DNA of 64,000 nucleotides, from positions 62,001 through 126,000 of the forward strand of contig NZ_JAGGPR010000017.1 in NCBI RefSeq assembly GCF_018613695.1, written 5' to 3'. Source of the stretch: Arthrobacter sp. ISL-95. Its GTDB lineage: Bacteria > Actinomycetota > Actinomycetes > Actinomycetales > Micrococcaceae. The notes beneath the pieces were generated by a model. The model had not been told where the DNA came from. It ran no database searches and was given only the letters and a program-made list of their open reading frames with translations. How positions within the stretch are numbered: position 1 is the first letter of the stretch; the number at the start of each line of letters is the position of its first letter. The translations under genes were made by a program, and so were the position numbers. Positions 54,266 through 62,152 of the stretch are shown here, piece by piece.

Positions 54266-54511
54266 TCACAGGGGTGCCAAGGGCCATCGGCCAAGCAACC
54301 ACGGCCCGAACAGGGTGACTACATGGCCCATGATGATGCCCGCAAACAATGCGATACGGCGGCCCTTTCCACTGGCCCTGGGATGGGGCTCGACCGGGAT
54401 TTCCGGTCCAGTGTGGAAAACCGGGTTTTGAGCCACCGGTTGGTGTTCCAGCGCACGGGCATGGCCTGTAATTGTTGGTGAACATGCCGGCACCCTCGTC
54501 GTGGTGTCCAT
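54266..54511 (-). CDS. Small ORF in the left leader repeat, predicted membrane peptide
   Basis: This is an 81-codon ORF with ATG at 54511, preceded by TGAGGACAA. The N-terminus MDTTTRVPACSPTITGHARA lies inside the left inverted repeat and is clearly similar to the 26-residue ORF in the right repeat. Its C-terminal part has a possible membrane helix (IALFAGIIMGHVVTLFGPWLL). It stands immediately upstream of the leftward glycosyltransferase (31 bp gap). No family was recognised; a leader peptide or a small membrane protein is possible. Confidence 0.5.
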   Translation of the reverse strand: MDTTTRVPACSPTITGHARALEHQPVAQNPVFHTGPEIPVEPHPRASGKGRRIALFAGIIMGHVVTLFGPWLLGRWPLAPL

Positions 54512-54601
54512 TTGTCCTCAGCCTTCTGTCATTCGGATACCAGTCGATTGTGGTTGGCGGCTTACGCCCCCTAGAGCCGAAAGGCGCCACTTTCTCAGTG
54601 G
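54441..54601 (-). repeat. Inverted leader repeat, left arm
   Basis: About 161 bp aligned to the reverse complement of 54887-55045, with scattered substitutions and small gaps. The shared part includes the block around the small-ORF start (TCCATTTGTCCTC on the plus strand). Read in the leftward direction it is the leader of the gmd-fcl block. Confidence 0.85.
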
Positions 54602-54886
54602 AAACCGGCCATCGTTTCTGCCGGGTGCCACTTGAGGGCTCCCTGAACGTTCCGGGAATTCCGCTTTCTCCGTGGAGATCCGCCTCGCCTTAGGTAGGGC
54701 TGCGGAAGATCTCTGCGTGGAGCTCCGCAGCGGCACTTCCTGACACGCAGGTGACCTCTGCGCCTATACGTAATACCCGTCAACATCCACGGAGAGCCTG
54801 GAGAGCAACTGCGGTGCGACGGGGTGGTGGAGGCACATGATCCCGCCATTGGCAGTCCTCCTACGGACACCATGCGGCTGATCCCA
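54602..54886. other. Spacer between the two leader arms
   Basis: This 285-bp stretch separates the two arms. I see no convincing gene, only loosely related segments (CCGTGGAGATCCG and GCGTGGAGCTCCG). Both promoters of the divergent blocks would be expected here, but no clear -35/-10 pair was found. Confidence 0.5.
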
Positions 54887-55045
54887 CCACTGAGAAAGTG
54901 AGGCGCTTCGGGTCTAAGGGGTGTGCGTCCGAACAACAATCGGGGAGTACCCGAATGACAGAAGCCGAGGACAAATGGACACCATGACGAGGGCGCTGGC
55001 ATGCTCAGCATCAACCGCAGGCCCCGCCCAGGCCTTGGAACACCA
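54887..55045 (+). repeat. Inverted leader repeat, right arm
   Basis: About 159 bp, inverted relative to 54441-54601. It contains, in transcription order, CCACTGAGAAAGTG (a small hairpin), a second hairpin TTCGG/CCGAA (54907-54911 with 54929-54933), the ribosome-binding site GAGGACAA and the start ATGGACACC of a small ORF. Confidence 0.85.
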
Positions 55046-55055
55046 CCGAGGATGA
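54975..55055 (+). CDS. Small ORF in the right leader repeat, possible leader peptide
   Basis: This is a 26-codon ORF, start ATG 54975 after CGAGGACAA, with N-terminus MDTMTRALACSASTAGPAQA and then LEHHRG before TGA at 55053-55055. It parallels the N-terminus of the left small ORF (MDTTTR…ACS…G.A.ALEH). Its stop lies five bases before the WcaF-like start at 55061, and the GAGGA serving that gene overlaps its last codons, so translation may be coupled. Confidence 0.45.
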   Translation: MDTMTRALACSASTAGPAQALEHHRG

Positions 55056-55060
55056 GCCGG

Positions 55061-55618
55061 ATGGATCTGGCCGGGTTCACCGGCGCCGGCTACAACAAAG
55101 GCCGTGGACTACTCTGGCAAGCGGCCTGGTTCACCGTTCAAAATCTGGTCTTCAGCACGTGGTGGTGCCCGTCGTCAGTGCGCGTGCGCATACTCAGGTG
55201 CTTTGGTGCGTCCGTTGGTCAAGGCGTAAAAGTCCGCCACGGCGTCAAAATCCACTGGCCGTGGAAGCTGACACTGGGTGACAACGTGTGGATCGGCGTC
55301 GATGCCTGGATCCTCAACCTTGAGCCGGTCACCATAGGTTCCGATTGCTGCATTTCACAAGGTGCGTTCCTGTGCACCGGCAGCCACTCATACGACTCCC
55401 CTACCTTTGAGTTCGATAACGCTCCGATCCTGGTTGGTGAAGGTAGTTGGATAGGTGCCCGGGCAACAGTGCTGCGCGGCGTGAAGGTCGGCACTTCCTG
55501 CCTGGTGGGAGCCGGCGCTTTGGTAGTGAAGGACGTACCGGACGGAACGCGCCTGTTGGCATCGACGGGCACCACGTGGTCAGCGCGGACGGGCAAGGCG
55601 GACGGAGAGCCCCGTTGA
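55061..55618 (+). CDS. WcaF-like colanic-acid-type acetyltransferase
   Basis: This 185-residue left-handed beta-helix (hexapeptide) acetyltransferase begins MDLAGFTGAGYNKGRGLLW, the WcaF-type N-terminus. ITIGSDCCISQGAFLCTGSH carries the catalytic His region, and EGSWIGARATVLRGVKVG shows hexapeptide repeats. It transfers acetyl from acetyl-CoA to a sugar of the polymer repeat. ATG 55061 has GAGGA eight bases upstream; ATG 55001 would start inside the leader repeat. It overlaps the polymerase start. Confidence 0.87.
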   Translation: MDLAGFTGAGYNKGRGLLWQAAWFTVQNLVFSTWWCPSSVRVRILRCFGASVGQGVKVRHGVKIHWPWKLTLGDNVWIGVDAWILNLEPVTIGSDCCISQGAFLCTGSHSYDSPTFEFDNAPILVGEGSWIGARATVLRGVKVGTSCLVGAGALVVKDVPDGTRLLASTGTTWSARTGKADGEPR

Positions 55619-56943
55619 GTACGCTAATCGTCTGGTTAGGACTCGGTCTGGTCTTAAGCGTCGTCTTCGTAGCTCGGATGCACATCGTTTTGGCTGCCGT
55701 CATTGTGGTGCGAATCCTGGTTCCCGGCGTGGTTCAAAACGAGATCATGCCCGGGCTGCATCCGTCCACATACCTGTTCCTGTGCTTCATCCTCGTTCAG
55801 CTGGCATTCGCTCCAAGCATCTTCGGACGGGTGATCCGTTCCGCAGGCGTTTGGCCCCAGGCAATCATCGGCGGAATCGCGGCAGTTATGATGACCGACG
55901 TCGGAAATCCGGGCAGCGCTGGATTGCTGGATACTGCGATGTTCGTCGTTGGCATCGTGTGGGCGCCTTATTACGTCTTCGTGTTTATGCGATATTCAAT
56001 CCGCTCAATACCAGGGGCCGGGAAAGCCTTCCTGGTGACGTTTGCGCTCCTGGCACTCATGGAAGCTGTGCTGTCACAGATCCAAGTGGCTACTGGTAAG
56101 CCAATAGTTTGGGAAAGCGACTTCTCCAGGATTTGGCTCACGGGCACGGTTTCCGAGCTGGGTGCCGCAATTGGAACCTTTGGGCACGGTATCCAAGTCG
56201 GCGTCTTTTTTGCTGCCGTTATGCCTCTTCTTGCCCTGATTAAGTCGATGCTGCTGCGCTTCGCATTGGCGGCCGTCCTCCTCGTGACTGTGCCCCTTGC
56301 CTACGGCCGCATGGGCCTTATCCTCACAGTGGTCGGGTTTATCTTCCTCGTAATCATCGGAGGACGGAAAGTCCTTCGAAGCATTCTCTTCGCCGCAGTT
56401 GTACTCGTTGCCCTTGTGGTCAGCATCCAAGGTGTGGCGGGAGAGAAGCTCTTGCGGAAGTTCGAAGATGACAATGGCTCCGCCGCCCTCAGAGTGGCCG
56501 CTTTCGACTGGTTTTGGGAACATACAGCGGCTTTTCTCACCGGCGGTTATCCGGGCCAACGTGATCTCAAAGGCGTGGGCACCTTGGGCTCCAGCCTTGA
56601 AAACGGCTACTTCATGATGGCTCTCATGTTCGGAATTCTCGCTGTTGTAGCGTTCTTCATCTTCATGATGTGCCTCCTCTTAGGGCAGATCGACATCAAG
56701 GACCGGGAAAGCTGGCCGGGCGTCGCAGCCACGGCTTTGATCGTCGTGGCGATCAACGGCTACAGCTCCATCGGCGGCAACTCGATCGACATCCATCTCT
56801 TCTGGTTTGTGCTCGCTATGGCGAGCTACCGCTCCACCCGCACTCCCTGGACAACGGAGCAGCCCCATCGGATCCCGTCCAGTCGGCTCCCGGTTCCGGA
56901 CCGTTCACCGGTGATTCCTGCAGGGCAGGTACTCGCTTCATGA
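55615..56943 (+). CDS. Wzy-like O-antigen/exopolysaccharide polymerase
   Basis: This 442-residue membrane protein has about 11 hydrophobic segments and a large periplasmic-type loop with SSLENGYFMMALMFGI. The pattern is typical of the O-antigen ligase/polymerase group. Position between an acetyltransferase and a flippase supports Wzy, which joins repeat units outside the membrane. TTG 55615 overlaps the previous stop as TTGA, with GGAGA six bases upstream. Confidence 0.78.
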   Translation: MSTLIVWLGLGLVLSVVFVARMHIVLAAVIVVRILVPGVVQNEIMPGLHPSTYLFLCFILVQLAFAPSIFGRVIRSAGVWPQAIIGGIAAVMMTDVGNPGSAGLLDTAMFVVGIVWAPYYVFVFMRYSIRSIPGAGKAFLVTFALLALMEAVLSQIQVATGKPIVWESDFSRIWLTGTVSELGAAIGTFGHGIQVGVFFAAVMPLLALIKSMLLRFALAAVLLVTVPLAYGRMGLILTVVGFIFLVIIGGRKVLRSILFAAVVLVALVVSIQGVAGEKLLRKFEDDNGSAALRVAAFDWFWEHTAAFLTGGYPGQRDLKGVGTLGSSLENGYFMMALMFGILAVVAFFIFMMCLLLGQIDIKDRESWPGVAATALIVVAINGYSSIGGNSIDIHLFWFVLAMASYRSTRTPWTTEQPHRIPSSRLPVPDRSPVIPAGQVLAS

Positions 56944-58304
56944 GCGCCCAAATGCTCCGCAGGAAGAACACTGACACGGCTCAGGAGAAGAACCACGGAA
57001 GCCGTATTTTCTACGCCGTAGCCGGCTCGGCAATCACCCCTCTGATGTCCCTAGCTACGGCTCCGATCCTGGCACAGTCCCTTGGAGTTATGGGCCGGGG
57101 AGAGCTCGCTGCCGGTATGGCTCCCATGCTGTTCGCTGTGGCAGTAGGAGCACTTGGCATCCCGGAGGCGCTCACATTTTATGTTGCCAAGCAGGCGCGA
57201 GGGGCCAGAAGAGCGGTCAGACGAGCCTTCTGGATTCTCACACTTTTGGGGACGGCAGCAGCGGCCCTTGTGGCAGTGAGCGCATCACTCCTCTCCGATG
57301 GCAACGCGGAAATCGAGCAGCTCATTTTTGTTACCGCGGTCCTGACCATCCCCACTTTCTGGGCGTCAGTGCCGAACAGCGTCTTAGCTGGAAACCACGC
57401 ATGGAAGCTCTCAGCCAGGATTGATCTGGGCCTATCGGCACTGCGTCTTCTTGTGTTGTCCGTTCTGGCTATGGCGAATATTTTGACCCCGTTGGCAGCG
57501 ACGATAGTGATGCTCGGCCTTCCCCTCCTGAAGGGGTTTCTGACTCTGCCGTACCTGGTCGCATATCGACGGGGCTGGAGAAATGCTACCGCCGCAAGAG
57601 TGCGGCTGTTCAACTATGGAAGTCGTTTGTGGGTTGGCTCCTTGGCGGGGGTTGTCCTTCTACGCCTCGACCAGCTTCTGATGGTCCCCTTTGGGAACGC
57701 CGCTCAGCTCGGACTTTATTCAGTGGCTGTCAGCCTGGGTGAGATCCCTGCATTGCTTTCAGGAGCCGTGCGCAACGTCGCCTTCTCCTCGGACGCGGAA
57801 AGCTCTCACCAGGCCAAGGACCGGGAGCGTCTGCAGCAGACCGCACGCTTGACCGCAGCGGCCACAGTACTGGCGGGCATCGGAATCGGCGTGGTTCTTC
57901 CGTGGGCCATTCCCTTGTTTTTTGGTGCGGCGTTTAGCGCCGCCGTCCCCGTTTGCTGGGTAATTCTTGCGGGTGTGGCCCTGGGGACCCCAGGCTCCGT
58001 AGCCGGCGCCGGCCTCAGCGCACGTGGCCGGCCCGGGTTACGAAGTATCGGCATGGTCCTTGGAGCCCTACTCAACACCGCCATCCTTTTGGCGACAGTA
58101 TCCGCCTTGGGGGCGATGGGGGCCGCTTTGGCCACACTGGCCGGAAGTATCGTCGCCGGCACCATGAACATCGTGTGGCTTCGGGTGCATTTTGGGATGG
58201 CAATGCGTGACTTCTACGGGCTCAGACGTGTGGATTTTCAGCTCGTCCGCAACACGATTCTAAAACTGACAGGAAAGAAGAACGTACATGCCGTTTCCAG
58301 TTAA
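56940..58304 (+). CDS. Wzx-like polysaccharide flippase
   Basis: This 454-residue MATE/oligosaccharide-flippase protein has 12 or so membrane helices. The opening FYAVAGSAITPLMSLATAPILAQSLG is typical of Wzx, and GSRLWVGSLAGVVLLRLDQLLMV begins the central charged region. It moves the lipid-linked repeat unit across the membrane. ATG 56940 overlaps the polymerase stop as ATGA. Confidence 0.87.
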   Translation: MSAQMLRRKNTDTAQEKNHGSRIFYAVAGSAITPLMSLATAPILAQSLGVMGRGELAAGMAPMLFAVAVGALGIPEALTFYVAKQARGARRAVRRAFWILTLLGTAAAALVAVSASLLSDGNAEIEQLIFVTAVLTIPTFWASVPNSVLAGNHAWKLSARIDLGLSALRLLVLSVLAMANILTPLAATIVMLGLPLLKGFLTLPYLVAYRRGWRNATAARVRLFNYGSRLWVGSLAGVVLLRLDQLLMVPFGNAAQLGLYSVAVSLGEIPALLSGAVRNVAFSSDAESSHQAKDRERLQQTARLTAAATVLAGIGIGVVLPWAIPLFFGAAFSAAVPVCWVILAGVALGTPGSVAGAGLSARGRPGLRSIGMVLGALLNTAILLATVSALGAMGAALATLAGSIVAGTMNIVWLRVHFGMAMRDFYGLRRVDFQLVRNTILKLTGKKNVHAVSS

Positions 58305-59187
58305 TCCGGGGCCTCAACTTGCCCTGGACAGCTCACTGCCGAGAGTTCCCCGGCTTGCGTACAAGGCGGGACTCATCAGTAGCCTCAGGATACGCAACCG
58401 CCTTAGCCAGCGGAAGGTGACGGGGTCAGGGGACGCCGTGGTGAGCATGACTTCCTATGGGCGCCGGTTGGGAATCGTTGCCCATGCTTTGGAATCCATC
58501 GCAGCGGGGTCAATGCGCCCGGCACGGATGATCCTTTGGGTTGATGAGCCGGATTTTGAGGTAGCCACGTATCCCATGCTCCAGCGTCTTCAGCGTCGAG
58601 GATTGGAGATCCTTCGGTGCGAGGACTTTGGACCTCACAAAAAGTACTTTCCCTATTGTCGTGAGTTCGCCCAAGATCATGTGAACCTCGCACTGGCTGA
58701 CGATGACCTGATGTACCCGCGGCGTTGGCTCGAGGTTCTTCTTCGCACGTCCGGAGAACTCCATGAGATACCCGCTTATCGAGCACACCGCATGAGAACC
58801 GATGCCACGCGGAGCACTCTGGCAAATTACAACTCATGGGCACCGGCTCCCACAGGTTCAACCAGCCACGCCAATTTTTTCACTGGAGGAGCAGGGGTGC
58901 TCTTACCTCCCCGGTTTCAGTCAGTGATCCGGGAAGCGGGGACTTTGTTCCTTGAGCTGGCACCCCGTGCGGACGACATCTGGCTGAATGCTCTGGCGAT
59001 CCGCCACGGTTATCGGCGCCGGGTAGTTGACGCTGCCGGACAACACCTCACCATATACCCCAGATCACAGGAGCATGCCCTGCACAACGAGAACGTGAGC
59101 GAAGGCAAGAACGACACCCAATTGGCTGCGGTCTTTGGTCCCGACGACATCGCCAACATCACCAACGACATCACCAACAAGCCATGA
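58288..59187 (+). CDS. GT-A-type glycosyltransferase
   Basis: This 299-residue protein has VVSMTSYGRRLGIVAHALESI near the N-terminus and ALADDDLMYPRRWLEVLL with the acidic metal motif, then RADDIWLNALAIRHGY with the conserved DDxW. This matches a small bacterial glycosyltransferase family that I cannot name precisely. It should add one sugar of the repeat unit. It overlaps the flippase by 17 bp, and the next gene by four bases (ATGA). Confidence 0.75.
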   Translation: MPFPVNPGPQLALDSSLPRVPRLAYKAGLISSLRIRNRLSQRKVTGSGDAVVSMTSYGRRLGIVAHALESIAAGSMRPARMILWVDEPDFEVATYPMLQRLQRRGLEILRCEDFGPHKKYFPYCREFAQDHVNLALADDDLMYPRRWLEVLLRTSGELHEIPAYRAHRMRTDATRSTLANYNSWAPAPTGSTSHANFFTGGAGVLLPPRFQSVIREAGTLFLELAPRADDIWLNALAIRHGYRRRVVDAAGQHLTIYPRSQEHALHNENVSEGKNDTQLAAVFGPDDIANITNDITNKP

Positions 59188-60467
59188 CGGTTCCCATGCC
59201 AAATTCAACCGTGGGTTCCATGGAAACGATGCTTGTACATCCGTTCGGGAACGAGAACGTCCGTCAAACCCTGACCGCGCTGAGCGAACACCACCAACTG
59301 TCTTCTTTTGTCACCGCGATCGGATGGACAGATTCGGAGGCATTGTCCTGGCTCCGGCCCGCGAGGTCACTGGTTGAACGCCGGCTGTTTCCCATGATCG
59401 GAGACCATCAGCTGCACGTCACTCCGGCGAGTGAACTTGTCCGCAATCTTCTCCTGCGTGCACAGCCCGCAGCTATAAGGCGGCTTGGCTCAGCATCAGG
59501 TCCCCTTTCCGCGCACTGGGTCGCGGAACAGGTGCAGACCAAGGCGATCAAGGCCCTCGATGGATTGAATCCGCCCACCGCCGTCTACGGGTACTCAACC
59601 TTCGCTTCAAGGGTGTTCACGGCGGCCAGGAAACGCGAGATGGAAACCATCCTGGAGGTTCCCCACGTTCACTGGGCAACCACCAGGAGCTGGGCCGGAA
59701 AGCTCGAAAACTTCGCACCGGGATGGGCGATCACGGCACGTCAGGATTTATCACAAACCAAGGTTCATGCCATGGAAGACCTCGAGCTTTCGTTGGCAAC
59801 CCGGCTGATCTCACCGTCGACCCAAGTTACCAAAAGCCTGCGGGCGGCCGGGGTGGACAGCCACATCATGGAGATACCCTACGGCTGTCCTGACGTTCAA
59901 CCCGGGCAGACCCCGCTGAGCTGGGACGGGAATGGGCCGCTGAAGGTGTTGTTCGTGGGCCGGATCGTGGGCATGAAAGGGATCGCGGACGTGGTGTCCG
60001 CGGCCAAGGCCCTCTCTCCGGCCGTGCGCGTTACTGCCATTGGCCAACTGCCTGGTGAGACTTTTCCTGCCCTCGAGGACATGTTCGGAACGGTGAATTA
60101 CCGCGGGACGATGCCCAGGAACCAAATTCTCCAGGAAATGCGCAAGCACCACGTGCTGTTGCTACCGAGCCTTGTTGAAGGCCGTTCCCTCGCAGCCCTG
60201 GAAGGACTGAGCCAGGGCCTGCCCGCGGTGGTCACGGCCGGAAGCGGAGTAGAGGACCTTGTGGCCCAAGGTGCGGGAGCCATAGTGGAACGCTTTGCGT
60301 CTGAGCAAATCGTTGCCGAACTGCACCGCTTCCTGGACGATCCCGGACTGGTTGAAGAGCGGAGCGCCAAAGCGTTGGAGATCGCCAGAGCCTCGGGGTG
60401 GGGGCCTTTTCGTGAAGGAACTGCGCAATTTCTCCAAGATATTGGGAGTGGTGTTCGTGGCCATTGA
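59184..60467 (+). CDS. Glycosyltransferase family 4
   Basis: This 427-residue GT-B protein has HVHWATTRSWAGKLENFAPG in the acceptor domain and KVLFVGRIVGMKGIADVV, then EGRSLAALEGLSQGLPAVVTAGSG with the E-x7-E retaining motif. It transfers a sugar with retention of configuration. ATG 59184 overlaps the previous gene as ATGA. The acceptor and donor are unknown. Confidence 0.87.
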   Translation: MTVPMPNSTVGSMETMLVHPFGNENVRQTLTALSEHHQLSSFVTAIGWTDSEALSWLRPARSLVERRLFPMIGDHQLHVTPASELVRNLLLRAQPAAIRRLGSASGPLSAHWVAEQVQTKAIKALDGLNPPTAVYGYSTFASRVFTAARKREMETILEVPHVHWATTRSWAGKLENFAPGWAITARQDLSQTKVHAMEDLELSLATRLISPSTQVTKSLRAAGVDSHIMEIPYGCPDVQPGQTPLSWDGNGPLKVLFVGRIVGMKGIADVVSAAKALSPAVRVTAIGQLPGETFPALEDMFGTVNYRGTMPRNQILQEMRKHHVLLLPSLVEGRSLAALEGLSQGLPAVVTAGSGVEDLVAQGAGAIVERFASEQIVAELHRFLDDPGLVEERSAKALEIARASGWGPFREGTAQFLQDIGSGVRGH

Positions 60468-61545
60468 GCTCAAGGCCAAACAACGGCCGCTACGAATCGC
60501 TTTGGTAGCGCACGTTTTCCACCCGAGTGTCGGAGGAGTGGAAATTACTTCCGACATTCTTGCGCGTGGATTCATGCGGCATGGTGCTGAAGTAACAGTC
60601 ATCACCAACACACCAGAGGCCCACCAGACGCGGGTTTTCCCTTACGACGTCATCAGGCGGCCGTCCCCATGGCGCCTGTTAGCGCTGGTGAACAGAGCCG
60701 ACGTCGTATTCCATAACAACCCGGCTATCTCGCTTTGGTGGCCTCTGGCGCTGATCCGCAAGCCTTGGATGGTCACCCTCAGAATGTGGGTGACCATGCC
60801 CGGGCAGAAACTGTCCCGCCTTCAGCGGCTGAAGTATGCCGCCAAATACCGGATCATCGGGCGGGCGGATGTGCTTGTAGCCAATAGCAAGGTTCTGGCG
60901 AATCATGTTGACGGCGATGTCGAAGTCATCCCGAACAGTTACCGGGACGAATTCTTCTCCGTCCTCGACGACGAGGGGCGCGCTCCTCTGGGAATCGTGT
61001 ACCTGGGCCGTCTCAGCCAGGACAAGGGCGTTGACCTTCTGATCCAGGCAGCAGCTGATCTCGTAGGAGAAATAGACGGCTTCACACTGACAATCGTGGG
61101 TGATGGCACCGAACGTGTACGCCTTGAAACCCTCGCCCGGGAGAACGGTTTGGGCAACGTCGTGAAATTTTTGGGCTCTCAAGGGCCGGAGGAGGCCAAC
61201 CGGATTCTGAACCGGAATTCCATCGTCGTTATACCGAGCCGGATGCCAGAGCCTTTCGGAACCGTGGCGCTGGAGGCGGCTGCCGCAGGGTGCGTGGTGG
61301 TTTACGCGAATCACGGCGGGCTGCCTGATGCAGCCGGCGAGCAAGCAATAGGTTTCACGCCACTCGATTCGACGTCGTTGAGCGGTCATCTTAAGGTGCT
61401 GCTCAGCAATCCGAAGGACGTTGCTGCGCGGCGAAAAGACGCCGTAGCCCATGCGGACCGACATAAAGAGAACGTCATGGTGGACCGCTATTATGCGGCG
61501 ATCGAGCGCACCCTGATGGAGTCCGGTCATGGCAGGAATCACTAG
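60457..61545 (+). CDS. Glycosyltransferase family 4
   Basis: This 362-residue GT-B protein opens with RIALVAHVFHPSVGGVEITSDILARGF and has the donor motif GIVYLGRLSQDKGVDLLIQA and EPFGTVALEAAAAGCVVVY (E-x7-E). GTG 60457 has GGGAG eight bases upstream and overlaps the previous gene by 11 bp. It acts in the cytoplasm on lipid-linked oligosaccharide. The sugar is unknown. Confidence 0.88.
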   Translation: MAIELKAKQRPLRIALVAHVFHPSVGGVEITSDILARGFMRHGAEVTVITNTPEAHQTRVFPYDVIRRPSPWRLLALVNRADVVFHNNPAISLWWPLALIRKPWMVTLRMWVTMPGQKLSRLQRLKYAAKYRIIGRADVLVANSKVLANHVDGDVEVIPNSYRDEFFSVLDDEGRAPLGIVYLGRLSQDKGVDLLIQAAADLVGEIDGFTLTIVGDGTERVRLETLARENGLGNVVKFLGSQGPEEANRILNRNSIVVIPSRMPEPFGTVALEAAAAGCVVVYANHGGLPDAAGEQAIGFTPLDSTSLSGHLKVLLSNPKDVAARRKDAVAHADRHKENVMVDRYYAAIERTLMESGHGRNH

Positions 61546-61552
61546 GAATCCA

Positions 61553-62152
61553 ATGAAAATTGTGCAGGTAGTAACCCTGGTCAGTCCGGACGGGGCATAC
61601 GGCGGCCCCGTCCGGGTTGCACAAAACCAGTCAATGGAACTTTCACATCGCGGACATCAGGTCCAGATATTCGCGGGCGCCCGCGGGGCCGTGGACGAAG
61701 CATACTTCGGTCCAAGTGTGCGAACCCGGCTTTTCAAAGCCCAGCGGATCATCCCCGGTACCGGGTTCGCCGGGCTTTGCGCTCCAGCAATGCTGCCGGC
61801 CCTGTGGCGGGCGATCAAGGATGCCGATGTCGTCCACCTGCACCTTGCCCGTGATTTGGTGATGCTTCCGGCCGCCCTCCTGTGCGTGATCCGGGGCACC
61901 CCCTTTGTGGTCCAAACGCACGGGATGATCGACGAATCGGAGAAGAAACTGGCTAAGATCCTGGACAGACTGCTAACCCTTCGTGTGCTGCGCGCCAGTC
62001 AACGGTGCTTTTGGTTGACGCCGGAGGAACAGACGTCCCTGGGAGAACTTCTGGGTGACAGTCCCGGAACTCTCGAACGGCTGTTCAACGGAGTGCCTCT
62101 GGCCGCCGTCGCCATGGGCAATGTCGCAGGGGACAAGGGTCGCCGTGGATAA
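61553..62152 (+). CDS. Glycosyltransferase, N-terminal half of a frameshifted gene
   Basis: 199 codons encode the N-terminal Rossmann domain of a family 4 glycosyltransferase: MKIVQVVTLVSPDGAYGGPV, then VVHLHLARDLVMLPAALLCV and VQTHGMID. The frame ends at TAA 62150-62152 just after LFNGVP, where the interdomain linker should begin. The following frame continues with the C-terminal domain. Removing one G from the GGGG run at 62129-62132 would join both frames (NVAGTRVAVDKEK). ATG 61553 has AGGA five bases upstream. Either one gene is broken or sequenced wrongly, or two coupled half-proteins are made. Confidence 0.75.
   Translation: MKIVQVVTLVSPDGAYGGPVRVAQNQSMELSHRGHQVQIFAGARGAVDEAYFGPSVRTRLFKAQRIIPGTGFAGLCAPAMLPALWRAIKDADVVHLHLARDLVMLPAALLCVIRGTPFVVQTHGMIDESEKKLAKILDRLLTLRVLRASQRCFWLTPEEQTSLGELLGDSPGTLERLFNGVPLAAVAMGNVAGDKGRRG

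Noticed and set aside
54975-55055. Reading the WcaF-like protein from ATG 55001 inside the repeat
   Set aside because: It would add 20 residues of repeat-derived sequence not found in WcaF-like proteins; ATG 55061 has a good ribosome-binding site.
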